Shown piece by piece: positions 9,606-18,870 of a DNA stretch of 64,000 bases. How positions within the stretch are numbered: position 1 is the first letter of the stretch; each line of letters opens with the position of its first letter. The notes below the pieces were generated by a model. It had not been told where the DNA came from and did no database searches. It saw only the letters and a list, made by a program, of their open reading frames with translations. The DNA is from Brooklawnia propionicigenes. Its GTDB lineage: Bacteria > Actinomycetota > Actinomycetes > Propionibacteriales > Propionibacteriaceae. Position numbers and translations under genes: made by a program. Location of the stretch: positions 3,110,939-3,174,938 of the forward strand of contig NZ_AP028056.1 in NCBI RefSeq assembly GCF_030297015.1, in the 5' to 3' direction.

Positions 9606-10376
9606 GTGTCTATGACGAACACTTCCACCTCGGCAGATCCACAACGGTTGGTGCTGCTACCGGCGGTCGATGTGCACGACGGCAAGGCGGTCCAGCTCGT
9701 TCAGGGCGCCGCCGGCACCGAACGTGTCTTCGGCGATCCGCTGGAGGCCGCATTGCGCTGGCAGTCGCAGGGAGCTGAATGGCTGCACCTGGTCGATATC
9801 GATGCGGCCTTCGGTCGCGGCTCCAATGCCGAGCAACTCGCCGATGTCGTCGGTGCCCTGGACATCAATGTCGAACTGTCCGGTGGTATCCGCGACGATG
9901 CTTCCCTCGAGCGTGCGCTGGGCACCGGTGCCCGCCGCGTCAACGTGGGCACGGCGGCGCTGGAGAACCCGCAATGGTGCGAGAAGATCATCGCCGAACA
10001 CGGTGACCGCATCGCGATCGGTCTGGATGTGCGGGGAAACCAGCTCGCCGCGCGCGGCTGGACGACCAGTGGCGGTGATGTCTTCGAGACCGTGCAGCGC
10101 ATGACGAAGGCCGGCTGCGAACGTTTCGTGGTGACCGATGTGGCCAGCGACGGCATGCTCACCGGTCCCAACCTCGAACTGCTCGGGGCAGTCTGTGCCC
10201 GCACCGCCGGTAGGGTCGTCGCCAGTGGTGGCATCTCGTCGCTGCATGACCTGAAGATGCTCTCGGGCCTGGTCCCGATCGGTGTCGAGGGCGCGATCAT
10301 CGGCACGGCGCTGTACGTGGGCAACTTCACGCTGACCGAGGCCTTGGCCGTGGTGCGCGATCCCGTGATGAGCTGA
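9606..10376 (+). CDS. hisA: Phosphoribosyl isomerase A (HisA, PriA-type)
   Basis: A (beta/alpha)8 isomerase acting on ProFAR. The sequence is of the actinobacterial PriA class, which in Streptomyces and Mycobacterium also does the TrpF reaction of tryptophan synthesis. Visible features are [18 protein letters not shown] (catalytic D22), [35 protein letters not shown], and [10 protein letters not shown] with the Arg and Trp used for dual-substrate binding in PriA. I chose the GTG at 9606 because AAGG ends nine bases upstream; the ATG at 9612 is two codons later. The product is 256 aa. Dual function is inference. Confidence 0.93.
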   Translation: MSMTNTSTSADPQRLVLLPAVDVHDGKAVQLVQGAAGTERVFGDPLEAALRWQSQGAEWLHLVDIDAAFGRGSNAEQLADVVGALDINVELSGGIRDDASLERALGTGARRVNVGTAALENPQWCEKIIAEHGDRIAIGLDVRGNQLAARGWTTSGGDVFETVQRMTKAGCERFVVTDVASDGMLTGPNLELLGAVCARTAGRVVASGGISSLHDLKMLSGLVPIGVEGAIIGTALYVGNFTLTEALAVVRDPVMS

Positions 10377-10389
10377 GCGGCGGCCGACG

Positions 10390-11415
10390 ATGCGCGAGCA
10401 ACAACTCTCCTGGGAACAAGCCATCGTCGAAGGAAGTCTCGAGTGGGCGTTCCTCAGGCGTGAGGATCTGGGCGAGGTGGCCGAACTGTGCGCTGCCATC
10501 GAGTACTTCGACGATCCGACCCAGCATCGTGAACTGAGCGGGCTGACCGACGACTTCGATCGTCCATGGGCGTACCCGACCAACCATGCGGTGGTCGGAC
10601 GCGATCGCGGTGGCACGATCGTCGCCTACGGCTGGAACCACATCACCCCCCCGGACGATCCGTTGCCGCACGCCTGGATGGAGATCGGAGTGCATCCGGC
10701 CTGGCGGCATCACAAGATCGGCTACAAGCTCGTCGGCTGGCTGATCGACAGGGCGCGAGCCTGGTACCTGCACCTGCGCGAGAGCAGGCCCGAACTCGGC
10801 CCGCTGTGGGTGGGCTGTGCGACCGACGAGGGATCGCGGGTGTCCACCGATCTGGAGGAGAACGGCCTTCTCAAGCCGCAACGCTGGTTCTTCGATGCCC
10901 ACCGCAGTCTCACCGATGAGCCGCTGCCGCTGGTGGTGCCGCCGCCCGGTATCGAACTGCGGACCTTCGAGCGAGCCTGGTCCGAGAAGGTGCGCACGGC
11001 TCACAACATCGCCTTCGGCACCAGGCACGGCGCGCACGACGTGCCGCAGGCGGCCTGGGAGGCGTCGCTGGAGCGTCCCGACTCACGTCCGGACTGGTCA
11101 TGGATCGCGGTGTGCACCGATGATCCGGGCGCCGGGGTGGTGGGCTACGCCGTGAACTGCGAGATCATCGAGCGCCAGAGCGGGTGGCGGGAGGGCTGGA
11201 CCGAGAGGATCGGCGTGATCCCCGACTACCAGCGGCAGGGCTTGGCACGCGCGCTGCTGGCCGCGTCCATGCACACCTTTGCCGACCATGGCTGCACACT
11301 GGCCGGTATCGGCATCGACACGGACAACCTGCCGGAGACCGAATCGTTGTTTGCCGGGATGGGCTACCGCCTCGAAGACCGAGTGGTCCTCTTTGGAGCC
11401 ACCTTCGAGGACTGA
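10390..11415 (+). CDS. Tandem GNAT-domain acetyltransferase
   Basis: A 341-aa protein with two GNAT-like halves. The N-terminal half contains AYGWNHITPPDD and MEIGVHPAWRHHKIGYKLVGWL, an acetyl-CoA loop in which the usual glycine pattern is altered. The C-terminal half has the standard WTERIGVIPDYQRQGLARALLAA loop (Q/RxxGxA/G, quoted in pieces) and TDNLPETESLFAGMGYR. Paired GNAT domains occur in enzymes such as mycothiol synthase, but this protein is not recognisably MshD and the substrate is unknown. It lies 13 bases after hisA on the same strand and is probably co-transcribed with the his genes. Confidence 0.8.
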   Translation: MREQQLSWEQAIVEGSLEWAFLRREDLGEVAELCAAIEYFDDPTQHRELSGLTDDFDRPWAYPTNHAVVGRDRGGTIVAYGWNHITPPDDPLPHAWMEIGVHPAWRHHKIGYKLVGWLIDRARAWYLHLRESRPELGPLWVGCATDEGSRVSTDLEENGLLKPQRWFFDAHRSLTDEPLPLVVPPPGIELRTFERAWSEKVRTAHNIAFGTRHGAHDVPQAAWEASLERPDSRPDWSWIAVCTDDPGAGVVGYAVNCEIIERQSGWREGWTERIGVIPDYQRQGLARALLAASMHTFADHGCTLAGIGIDTDNLPETESLFAGMGYRLEDRVVLFGATFED

Positions 11416-11416
11416 G

Positions 11417-11422
11417 TAAGCT
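11417..11422 (+). promoter_or_regulatory. Candidate -10 box for yebC
   Basis: TAAGCT directly follows the stop of the GNAT gene and lies 39 bases before the yebC ATG. An AGGGGG ribosome site sits between. Confidence 0.3.
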
Positions 11423-11461
11423 AGGGAAGGTTCGTCGCTGTACGTAGGGGGATAGTCCGAT

Positions 11462-12262
11462 ATGTCAGGCCATTCGAAGTGGGCAACCACGAAGCACAAG
11501 AAGGCTGCTATTGATGCCAAGCGTGGCAAGCTGTTTGCCAAGCTCATCAAGAACATCGAGGTTGCGGCCCGGATCGGCGGTGGAGATCTCGCCGGCAACC
11601 CGACCCTTTACGACGCGGTTCAGAAGGCCAAGAAGAACTCGGTGCCCAATGACAACATCGACCGCGCCGTCAAGCGCGGCGCCGGTGAGGGTGCGGACGC
11701 GGTCAACTACGAGTCGATCATGTACGAGGCCTACGGCCCGGCGGGAGTCGCGATCCTCATCGAGTGCCTGACCGACAATCGCAACCGTTCGATCTCGGAT
11801 GTTCGCGTGGCCGTCACCCGTAACGGCGGCACCATCGCCGACGGCGGGTCGGTGCAGCGGCTGTTCACCCGCAAGGGCGTGGTGACCGTGGCGAAGGAGC
11901 AGCAGGTGGACACCGACTCCCGCAAGTCGCAGACCCGCACCATCACCGAGGACGAGCTGCTGGAGGCCACGATCGAGGCCAACGCCGAGGACATCAGCGA
12001 TGAAGGCGATGCCTTCGAATTGATCAGCGACCCGAACGATCTGGTTGCGGTGCGCAAGGCCGTGCAGGCTGCCGGCATCGACTACGACTCGGCCGAAGTC
12101 CAGTTCGTGGCCAGCTTCGACCAGGTGGTGGATTCGGTCGATGATGCGCAGAAGCTGTTCCGCATCGTCGACGCCCTGGAAGACCTCGACGACGTACAGA
12201 CCGTGTTCACCAACGCCGACCTCACGCCTGAGGTCGAGGCCGCGCTGGACAGCGAGGACTGA
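11462..12262 (+). CDS. yebC: YebC/PmpR family regulatory/translation factor
   Basis: A 266-aa YebC-family protein, starting with the invariant [23 protein letters not shown]. (quoted to 20 or fewer: [16 protein letters not shown]). Members were described as DNA-binding regulators, and more recently as ribosome-associated factors that help with polyproline stalling. The three-domain layout is visible: basic helical N terminus, the [19 protein letters not shown] middle domain, and an acidic C-terminal domain with [10 protein letters not shown]. The position just before ruvC is the conserved actinobacterial order. A strong intrinsic terminator follows, so the gene is likely transcribed apart from ruvCAB. 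Confidence 0.93.
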   Translation: MSGHSKWATTKHKKAAIDAKRGKLFAKLIKNIEVAARIGGGDLAGNPTLYDAVQKAKKNSVPNDNIDRAVKRGAGEGADAVNYESIMYEAYGPAGVAILIECLTDNRNRSISDVRVAVTRNGGTIADGGSVQRLFTRKGVVTVAKEQQVDTDSRKSQTRTITEDELLEATIEANAEDISDEGDAFELISDPNDLVAVRKAVQAAGIDYDSAEVQFVASFDQVVDSVDDAQKLFRIVDALEDLDDVQTVFTNADLTPEVEAALDSED

Positions 12263-12282
12263 GCTTCTCACCAGTGTCCGAT

Positions 12283-12322
12283 GACAGTGCCCGGCGCGCC
12301 TGAGCCGGGCACTGTCTTTTTT
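12283..12322 (+). terminator. Rho-independent terminator after yebC
   Basis: A perfect 13-bp stem, GACAGTGCCCGGC paired with GCCGGGCACTGTC, around an 8-base loop, followed by six T. It is the clearest intrinsic terminator in the window. Confidence 0.9.
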
Positions 12323-12325
12323 CCC

Positions 12326-12331
12326 TAGAAT
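12326..12331 (+). promoter_or_regulatory. -10 box for ruvC operon
   Basis: TAGAAT begins three bases after the terminator's T-run. Transcription would start near 12338, leaving a leader of about 28 bases with GGTGG before the ruvC ATG. Confidence 0.5.
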
Positions 12332-12365
12332 CCGAACGTGTGTTCGCAATTCGATGGGTGGTGGC

Positions 12366-12896
12366 ATGCGGATTCTCGGAATTGATCCGGGTCTGACCAG
12401 ATGCGGAGTCGGCATCATCGAGGCCGTGTCGGTACGCGCCCCCCAGCTGATCGATGCCGGTGTCGTGCGCACCTCACCGGCGATGGATCATGCTCACCGG
12501 CTGCTCGCCATCGAAGAAGGCCTGGAAGCCTGGATCGTGGCGAACCGGCCCGACACCGTCGCCGTCGAACGTGTCTTCGCCCAGCACAATGTCATCACGG
12601 TCACCGGCACCGCTCAAGCCGCCGGAATCGCGATGCTGATCGCGGCACGACACGGGATACCGGTCGCGCTGCACACCCCGACCGAGGTGAAAGCCGCGAT
12701 CACCGGTTCCGGGAGCGCCGACAAGGCCCAGGTCGCGGCGATGGTCGTCCGGATCCTGAAGCTGGACGAGGCCCCGAAGCCCGCCGATGCCGCCGACGCG
12801 GTCGCCTTGGCGTTGTGCCAACTGTGGCGAGGTGGCTCGGTCAATCGCTATGCGGCCGCCGTGCAGGAACACGCGGCCAGAAGAGGAAGACGATGA
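12366..12896 (+). CDS. ruvC: Holliday junction resolvase RuvC
   Basis: Homodimeric endonuclease that cuts Holliday junctions. The product from 12366 is 176 aa and starts [16 protein letters not shown], as the family does. Acidic catalytic residues are visible in GIDPG, in AVERVF and in the [11 protein letters not shown] segment. The in-frame ATG at 12354 would add MGGG but lacks a ribosome site, whereas GGTGG lies just before 12366. The stop codon overlaps the ruvA start (ATGA), giving the usual ruvCAB order. Confidence 0.95.
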   Translation: MRILGIDPGLTRCGVGIIEAVSVRAPQLIDAGVVRTSPAMDHAHRLLAIEEGLEAWIVANRPDTVAVERVFAQHNVITVTGTAQAAGIAMLIAARHGIPVALHTPTEVKAAITGSGSADKAQVAAMVVRILKLDEAPKPADAADAVALALCQLWRGGSVNRYAAAVQEHAARRGRR

Positions 12897-13507
12897 TTTC
12901 CCAGCTCCGCGGAACCACCGTGGCCCTCGGCCCGAACTGGGCGGTGGTCGACGTCGGTGGCGTCGGATTCAAGGTGTCCTGCACACCGGCGACCGCGGCC
13001 GGTCTGCGGTTGGGCACCGAGTGCACCTTGGCGACCACGCTGATCGTCCGCGAGGATGCATTGACCCTGTTCGGATTCGCCGACACGCACGAGCGCGCGG
13101 CTTTCGAGTTGCTGCAGCTGGCGTCCGGGGTGGGTCCCAAACTCGCGCTCGCGGTGATCTCGGTGCTCAGCCCGGCCGAGGTGGTGACCGCCATCCAGAA
13201 CGACCGGGTGACGACCTTGATCAGGGTCCCCGGCATCGGCCGCAAGGGTGCCGAGAAGATCATCGTCGAACTGCGCGACCGGGTCGGGGCGTTGGCCGCC
13301 GATCTCGACACTGCTGCCCAATCCGGCGAACAGATCAGTTCGGAGTTGTGGCGCGAGCAGGTCTCCTCCGGTCTGCAGGGTCTCGGCTGGTCGTCGAAGG
13401 ATGCCGATGCCGCCGTGGAGAAGATCGCTCCGCTGGTGGCCGACAATCCGCAGATCTCGCTGGGTAGGCTGATGAAGGCAGCACTGCAAACGCTGGCCCG
13501 AGCCTGA
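12893..13507 (+). CDS. ruvA: Holliday junction branch migration protein RuvA
   Basis: Tetrameric junction-binding subunit that loads the RuvB motor. The 204-aa product begins [20 protein letters not shown] (N-terminal OB fold). It has two helix-hairpin-helix segments, [15 protein letters not shown] and [16 protein letters not shown], and a C-terminal domain III (ALQTLARA end) that contacts RuvB. It overlaps ruvC by four bases and ends 13 bases before ruvB. Confidence 0.95.
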   Translation: MISQLRGTTVALGPNWAVVDVGGVGFKVSCTPATAAGLRLGTECTLATTLIVREDALTLFGFADTHERAAFELLQLASGVGPKLALAVISVLSPAEVVTAIQNDRVTTLIRVPGIGRKGAEKIIVELRDRVGALAADLDTAAQSGEQISSELWREQVSSGLQGLGWSSKDADAAVEKIAPLVADNPQISLGRLMKAALQTLARA

Positions 13508-13520
13508 GGAGCCCCGCACT

Positions 13521-14555
13521 GTGACCCATTCCCCGGTTGACCCTTGGCCGGCGCCCGACGAGATCGCCAGCGAGAGCGCACTGCGTCCCTCGGCGTTGGA
13601 CGATTTCGAGGGTCAACCGCGTGTCGTCGACCAGCTCAGCCTGGTGCTGCAGGCCGCCCGACACCGGGGGAGTACTCCCGATCATGTACTCCTGTCGGGC
13701 CCGCCCGGGCTGGGCAAGACCACCCTGGCGATGATCATCGCCAACGAGATGGGGGTGCCGCTGCACATCACCTCGGGACCGGCCATCCAGCACGCCGGTG
13801 ATCTGGCCGCCATCTTGTCGGGGCTTACCGAGGGCGAAGTACTCTTCCTGGACGAAATCCATCGGATGAGCCGGCCCGCCGAAGAACTGCTCTACCTGGC
13901 GATGGAGGACTTCCGGGTCGACGTCGTCGTCGGCAAGGGCCCCGGCGCGACCGCCATCCCGATCGAGATCCCCCCGTTCACGCTGGTGGGGGCGACGACC
14001 AGGGCAGGGCTGCTGCCCGGGCCCCTGCGGGATCGCTTCGGATTCACCGCCCAACTCGACTACTACGATTCCGTCGATCTGGAACGGATCGCCCGCCGCT
14101 CGGCCGGCAAGCTGGGGATCACCTTGGATGCCGAGTCCGCCGCGGAGATCGCCCGCCGTTCCCGTGGCACGCCACGCATCGCCAACCGCCTGTTGCGCCG
14201 GGTTCGCGACTATGCGCAGGTGCACAATGCGGGCGTGGTCACCGCGGAACTGGCCCGCGACGCGCTGGAACTCTACGAGGTGGACCCGCTCGGACTGGAC
14301 CGGCTCGACCGCGCGGTCCTGGACGCGATCTGCCGCAGATTCGGCGGCGGCCCGGTGGGCCTGTCGACCCTTGCCATCAGCGTCGCCGAGGAGACCGAGA
14401 CGATCGAGGAGGTCGCCGAACCGTTCCTGGTGCGGCTCGGCTTCATGATGCGGACCCCGCGCGGACGCATTGCCACCCCGGCGGGCTGGGCTCACCTGGG
14501 AATGGTTCCCCCCACCCAGGAACCGGCCGGTGGTCAGCCGGATCTGTTCAGCTGA
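13521..14555 (+). CDS. ruvB: Holliday junction branch migration ATPase RuvB
   Basis: AAA+ motor of the RuvABC system, 344 aa. Walker A is [11 protein letters not shown] and Walker B is [10 protein letters not shown]. Sensor 1 is GATTRAG, the arginine finger is in GPLRDRFGF, and sensor 2 is [14 protein letters not shown]-terminal winged helix follows ([17 protein letters not shown]). The start is a GTG preceded by GAGGAG. It is the last gene of ruvCAB; a separate promoter candidate lies before yajC. Confidence 0.97.
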   Translation: MTHSPVDPWPAPDEIASESALRPSALDDFEGQPRVVDQLSLVLQAARHRGSTPDHVLLSGPPGLGKTTLAMIIANEMGVPLHITSGPAIQHAGDLAAILSGLTEGEVLFLDEIHRMSRPAEELLYLAMEDFRVDVVVGKGPGATAIPIEIPPFTLVGATTRAGLLPGPLRDRFGFTAQLDYYDSVDLERIARRSAGKLGITLDAESAAEIARRSRGTPRIANRLLRRVRDYAQVHNAGVVTAELARDALELYEVDPLGLDRLDRAVLDAICRRFGGGPVGLSTLAISVAEETETIEEVAEPFLVRLGFMMRTPRGRIATPAGWAHLGMVPPTQEPAGGQPDLFS

Positions 14556-14622
14556 TGGCCCGCACCCGCGGTGCACAGCAGAATGCGGCATGGTCGGATG
14601 TGGTGATCACAGCACGACTCGG

Positions 14623-14628
14623 TAAGAT
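14623..14628 (+). promoter_or_regulatory. Candidate -10 box for yajC-secD-secF
   Basis: TAAGAT lies 81 bases before the yajC ATG in the 154-base gap after ruvB. No clear -35 is visible. Confidence 0.4.
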
Positions 14629-14709
14629 CGCTACGTTGCGTGCCTGTGCGTGCGCACTCTTGCACGTCCAGGCAACTGCCTGGTTGCCGACTAAGTGAGG
14701 TTGTCTTAC

Positions 14710-15228
14710 ATGGAAATCCTGCTCATCATGGCCGTATTTATCGGCCTGATGTACTTCATGATGGTCGTTCCGCAGAAGAAGCGGGCGGAGCAACAGCGCA
14801 AGATGCTCGATTCGCTGGAGCCCGGCTCCCGGGTACTGCTCAACTCCGGCATCTTCGGCACCATCCGGGCCCGAGGCGAACAGCAGTTGGTCATCGAACT
14901 GGCTCCCGGTGTAGAGGTGACCGTGCTCAAGCAGACTGTCGTGCGCACAGCCAACCCGGACGAGGAAGAGTTCGAATACGCCGAGGATCAGATCGCCGCG
15001 GCCCCGGTCGACAGCTTCGTGGCCGACAGCCTGGAGCAGGCGCCGGCCACCCCAGTTGAGGGTGAGCTGACCACCGGCGAGGACGCCCCCGCCGACGCCG
15101 CGCAGACCGAGCCCGCCGAACAGCCGTCGGATACCATCTACCAGCCCGGCGACAACGCCATTTACCAGCCCGGTTCGAACGAGGTCAGCGCCACCGACGA
15201 CGCCGGCGAGCGTCCGCAGGAACGCTGA
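14710..15228 (+). CDS. yajC: Preprotein translocase subunit YajC
   Basis: Small single-span inner-membrane protein that associates with SecDF. The 172-aa product starts MEILLIMAVFIGLMYFMMVV, its membrane helix. The conserved QKKRAEQQRKMLDSLEPGSR and the GIFGTI strand follow, with a long acidic, Glu/Pro/Ala-rich tail that is typical of actinobacterial YajC. I chose the ATG at 14710 because GTGAGG ends about ten bases upstream; the GTG at 14695 would lie on that ribosome site itself. secD begins 15 bases downstream. Confidence 0.9.
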   Translation: MEILLIMAVFIGLMYFMMVVPQKKRAEQQRKMLDSLEPGSRVLLNSGIFGTIRARGEQQLVIELAPGVEVTVLKQTVVRTANPDEEEFEYAEDQIAAAPVDSFVADSLEQAPATPVEGELTTGEDAPADAAQTEPAEQPSDTIYQPGDNAIYQPGSNEVSATDDAGERPQER

Positions 15229-15243
15229 CAGGAGCGCGCCTCA

Positions 15244-17034
15244 GTGGCATCATCTTCACAATCCACAAGTACATTCAGGCCTGAACGCACGCTGATCGGT
15301 TTCGCGATCGTCGTCGCAATGCTGTTCGCCCTGATGGCGTTGACCGGAACGTGGACCCCGCGGCTGGGTCTGGACCTGCGCGGTGGCACGACGATCACGC
15401 TGACTGCCCGCACCAGTGATGGCAGCACCGTGCCCCGGGAGAACCTGGAGACCGCGCGCAACATCATCCAGAACCGCGTCGATTCCCTCGGTGTCGGCGA
15501 GTCGTCGGTGACGATTCAGGGCAACGACAAGATCGAGGTTGCCGTTCCGAATGTGAGCAGCGACGAACTCGTCGAGCTGGTCGGTACCACCGCCAAGCTG
15601 GCATTCCGTCCGGTCATCGGGGTACAGCAGGTCCCGCAGACCGACACCTCCACTGCCGAACCGACGAGCGAGGCGACACCCTCGGGAGAGGCGAGCGCGG
15701 AGGCAACATCGTCGCCGACTGCCGGTGAGCAGACCCCCGCCGAAGCCAGTGCCGAGCCGACGTCCGCACCGGCCAGCACGGCCGAGCGACGCCCGGTCCC
15801 GAATCTGCCGACCGAGCCGCCGGCCCCGGCGACCCCGCGTCCGACCGCTCCGGGCGACCAGGAGCTGACCCTGGACCAGCAGCTGGGCTACACCCCGACT
15901 CAGCAGGACGCCGAGGACTTCGCCGCCTTCCAGTGCGGCGACGAGTTCCCCGACGTCGTCGATCAGCCCCTGATCGCCTGCGACCAGACCGGCAGCTACA
16001 AGTACTTCCTCGGACCGGTCATCCTCAGCGGTGAACATGTCACTGATGCGACCGCCGGCATCCCGCAGGGCGAGGTCGCCTGGATCGTCTCGCTGACCTT
16101 TGACGACGAGGGCTCCGCGATCTTCGCCGATGCCACCGAGGCCCTGGCGCAGAAATCGCAGCCCCAGAATCAGTTCGCGATCGTGCTCGACCGCGAGGTG
16201 ATCTCGGCGCCCAGCGTGAGCGAACGGATCACCGGCGGCAAGGCCAGCATCTCCGGCACGGGCATCACCGAGAGCACCGCCAAGGCGCTGGCCACCACGC
16301 TGCGCTACGGCTCGCTGCCGGTCGACCTGGAGACCAGCTCGGTCGACACGGTGTCCCCGGTGCTGGGCGGCAACCAGATGACCGCCGGCATCATCGCCGG
16401 CATCGTCGGCCTGGCCCTGGTCATCGCCTACAGCCTCCTCTACTACCGCGGCCTGACGATCGTGGTGGCGGGTTCGTTGCTGGCGGCGGCCGCGGTCACG
16501 TATGCGGTGATGGTACTGCTCGGATCGGCGGTCGGCTTCGCGCTGAACCTGCCCGGCATCGCCGGCGCCATCGTGGCGATCGGTGTGACCGCCGACTCGT
16601 TCGTCGTCTACTTCGAACGAATACGAGACGAGATCCGCGACGGTCACAGCCTGCACCACTCGATCCAGTCGGGCTGGCACAAGGCCCGAGGCACCATCTT
16701 GATGGCCGACGGCGTGCAGCTGCTGGCCGCCGTGGTGCTGTACTTCCTGGCCATCGGCAGCGTCAAGGGCTTCGCCTTCACCCTGGGCGTCACGACCGCG
16801 ATCGATCTGCTGCTGGTGATCTTCTTCACTCATCCGCTGATGACCTTGCTGGGCCGGACGACGTTCTTCGGCGAGGGCCACAAGAACTCCGGTCTGGATC
16901 CCCAGCACCTGGGCGTCAGCCGGGCCTCCCTGCTGGGACGGCGTGGCACCGCCCGCAAACGCACCAAGCCCGACGCGTCTGCTGCCCGCAAGCCCGGCAC
17001 GAGCAAGAAAGCCGAGGAGGCCAGCCATGAGTGA
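15244..17034 (+). CDS. secD: Protein translocase subunit SecD
   Basis: Proton-driven accessory subunit of Sec translocation, 596 aa, six transmembrane segments. The N-terminal helix is followed by the D1 motif LGLDLRGGTTITLTA and the periplasmic P1 domain. A Thr/Ser/Pro/Ala/Glu-rich insertion occupies roughly residues 130-215. The later membrane part has VSPVLGGNQMTAGIIAGIVG and the GVTADSFVVYFERIRDE signature. The C-terminal tail is basic. The start is a GTG following a GGAG. It overlaps secF by eight bases, so the two subunits are made together. Confidence 0.95.
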   Translation: MASSSQSTSTFRPERTLIGFAIVVAMLFALMALTGTWTPRLGLDLRGGTTITLTARTSDGSTVPRENLETARNIIQNRVDSLGVGESSVTIQGNDKIEVAVPNVSSDELVELVGTTAKLAFRPVIGVQQVPQTDTSTAEPTSEATPSGEASAEATSSPTAGEQTPAEASAEPTSAPASTAERRPVPNLPTEPPAPATPRPTAPGDQELTLDQQLGYTPTQQDAEDFAAFQCGDEFPDVVDQPLIACDQTGSYKYFLGPVILSGEHVTDATAGIPQGEVAWIVSLTFDDEGSAIFADATEALAQKSQPQNQFAIVLDREVISAPSVSERITGGKASISGTGITESTAKALATTLRYGSLPVDLETSSVDTVSPVLGGNQMTAGIIAGIVGLALVIAYSLLYYRGLTIVVAGSLLAAAAVTYAVMVLLGSAVGFALNLPGIAGAIVAIGVTADSFVVYFERIRDEIRDGHSLHHSIQSGWHKARGTILMADGVQLLAAVVLYFLAIGSVKGFAFTLGVTTAIDLLLVIFFTHPLMTLLGRTTFFGEGHKNSGLDPQHLGVSRASLLGRRGTARKRTKPDASAARKPGTSKKAEEASHE

Positions 17035-18253
17035 CACCAAGCTCGCTCCGTCCGCCCCGAAGACGACCTTCGCCCACCGGCTGTACACCGGCGACTTCCA
17101 GTTCGACTTCATGGCACATCGCCGGCGCTGGTACACCATCAGCGCCGTGCTGCTGCTGATCTCGGTGCTGGCGGTCTCGGTGCGCGGCTTGAACCTGGGT
17201 ATCGACTTCGTCGGTGGCTCGGTCTTCCAGGCGCCCGTCCAGGTCACCGAGTCGACGGTCGACGATTTCGGGCAGGCGGTCTCCGCGACAGGGGTGGCCG
17301 ATCTCGACACGCAGGTCAACACCGTCGGTGACTCCACCGTGCGTATCCAGACCCGCAGCCTGGAGAACGACGAGGTGGTCACGGTACGCGAGGCGATCGC
17401 CGAGCAGGCCGGTGTGGCCTCCGACGACGTCGCCTACTCGCTGATCGGACCGTCGTGGGGCAAACAGATCACCCAGCAGGCACTGGTCGCGCTGGTCGTC
17501 TTCCTGGTGCTGGTCGGCGTGCTGATCTGGCTGTACTTCCGGGAATGGAAGATGTCGGCCTCGGCTCTGATAGCGCTGCTGCACGACCTGGTGGTGACGG
17601 TCGGGCTGTATGCGTTGGCCGGGTTCACCGTGACTCCGGCGACGGTGATCGCGGTGCTGACGATTCTGGGCTACTCGCTGTATGACACGGTGGTCGTTTT
17701 CGACATGGTGCGTGAGCAGACCCGCGATCTGAAGAATCAGCCGCGCAGCTACACCCAGGCCGCCAATGCGGCCGTCAATCAGGTGCTCGTCCGGTCGATC
17801 AACACCACCATCATCGCCGTGCTGCCGGTGCTGGCGATCCTGATCGCCGGTCTGGTGGTACTGGGCGGTGAAGGTCCGCTGGCCGATCTCGGCCTGGCGA
17901 TGCTGATCGGCATGATCTCGGGCGCCTACTCCTCGATCTTCCTGGCCGCGCCGCTGCTGGCCCAGCTGCGCGAACGGGAGCCGGCGATGATCAAGCATCG
18001 TGCGGCGCTCGAGAAGGCTCAGCGCCGCAAGACCAAGGTCGTCGCCTCGGTGGCCGCCTCCGACGAGCAGCTGAGCGCTGCCGGTGGACCGCTGGCAGTC
18101 CTGCCCGCCGAAGGTGTGCTGGAGTTCGCCACCACCGACGACGCCGCTTCCGTTGAGCAGCAGCCGGCGACCCCAGCGGACGATCAAGCCCCGGCAGAAC
18201 CCAAGCCGCGGGTCCAGCCGTCCAAACAGTCCCGTTCGGCAAGAAAGAAATGA
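17027..18253 (+). CDS. secF: Protein translocase subunit SecF
   Basis: Partner of SecD, 408 aa from the ATG at 17027, inside the last codons of secD. The D1-like motif LNLGIDFVGGSVFQ follows the first helix. The membrane domain carries VIAVLTILGYSLYDTVVVFD and the SINTTIIAVLPVLAIL segment. The tail after the last helix is long, basic and then Ala/Pro-rich. Its stop overlaps the apt start by four bases (ATGA). Confidence 0.95.
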   Translation: MSDTKLAPSAPKTTFAHRLYTGDFQFDFMAHRRRWYTISAVLLLISVLAVSVRGLNLGIDFVGGSVFQAPVQVTESTVDDFGQAVSATGVADLDTQVNTVGDSTVRIQTRSLENDEVVTVREAIAEQAGVASDDVAYSLIGPSWGKQITQQALVALVVFLVLVGVLIWLYFREWKMSASALIALLHDLVVTVGLYALAGFTVTPATVIAVLTILGYSLYDTVVVFDMVREQTRDLKNQPRSYTQAANAAVNQVLVRSINTTIIAVLPVLAILIAGLVVLGGEGPLADLGLAMLIGMISGAYSSIFLAAPLLAQLREREPAMIKHRAALEKAQRRKTKVVASVAASDEQLSAAGGPLAVLPAEGVLEFATTDDAASVEQQPATPADDQAPAEPKPRVQPSKQSRSARKK

Positions 18254-18801
18254 CGATGAGTGATGATCACCGGGTGACCCGGGCGGCGAACCTGATCCGC
18301 ACGGTGCTGGACTTCCCGAAGCCGGGCATCAGGTTCCGCGACATCACACCGCTGCTGGGCGACGTCGATGCCTTCGGTGATGTCATCGACGTGATGGCCG
18401 AGCATGCCCCGGCGAACGCCAGCGTGGTCTGCGGGGTGGAGTCGCGTGGCTTCATCTTCGGCACCCCGCTTGCGCTGCGGCTGGGACTGGGCTTCGTCCC
18501 GATCCGCAAGCCGGGCAAGCTGCCCGGTGCAGTGGTGGAGCAGAGCTACGACCTCGAGTACGGCTCCACCATGCTGGCCATCCACACCGATGCACTGCAC
18601 CCGGACGACAATGTGCTGCTGGTCGACGATCTGCTCGCCACCGGCGGGACGCTGCAGGCGTCCAAACGCCTGGTGGAGCAGTTGGGTGCCACGGTCGCGC
18701 AGATCCAGGTGGTGCTGGAGCTGGTCGGACAGCCGGGCCGCGACTCGCTGATCGCCGACGGAGTGCAAGATCTTTTCGCGATGATCGGCATCGAGGACTA
18801 A
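18250..18801 (+). CDS. apt: Adenine phosphoribosyltransferase
   Basis: Type I PRTase that salvages adenine to AMP with PRPP. The 183-aa protein has the family features PKPGIRFRDITPLL, GVESRGFIFGTPLA, and the PRPP-binding VLLVDDLLATGGTLQA. Two start codons compete (ATG at 18250, overlapping secF, and ATG at 18256); I keep the first because of the coupling. The order secF-apt-rel is standard in actinobacteria and links purine salvage with (p)ppGpp metabolism. Confidence 0.94.
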   Translation: MTMSDDHRVTRAANLIRTVLDFPKPGIRFRDITPLLGDVDAFGDVIDVMAEHAPANASVVCGVESRGFIFGTPLALRLGLGFVPIRKPGKLPGAVVEQSYDLEYGSTMLAIHTDALHPDDNVLLVDDLLATGGTLQASKRLVEQLGATVAQIQVVLELVGQPGRDSLIADGVQDLFAMIGIED

Positions 18802-18832
18802 TCGGTCGTGGCCCGGCGTTCACCCAACGTAA

Positions 18833-18838
18833 TACACT
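18833..18838 (+). promoter_or_regulatory. Candidate -10 box for rel
   Basis: TACACT lies 32 bases before the rel ATG; the leader would contain the strong GGGAGGGGG ribosome site. Confidence 0.35.
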
Positions 18839-18870
18839 CGGCGTAAATCGTTTTAGCGGGAGGGGGAGCG

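Noticed and set aside
15256-17382. 708-codon ORF antisense to secD
   Set aside because: Shadow frame with no ribosome site and no recognisable domain.
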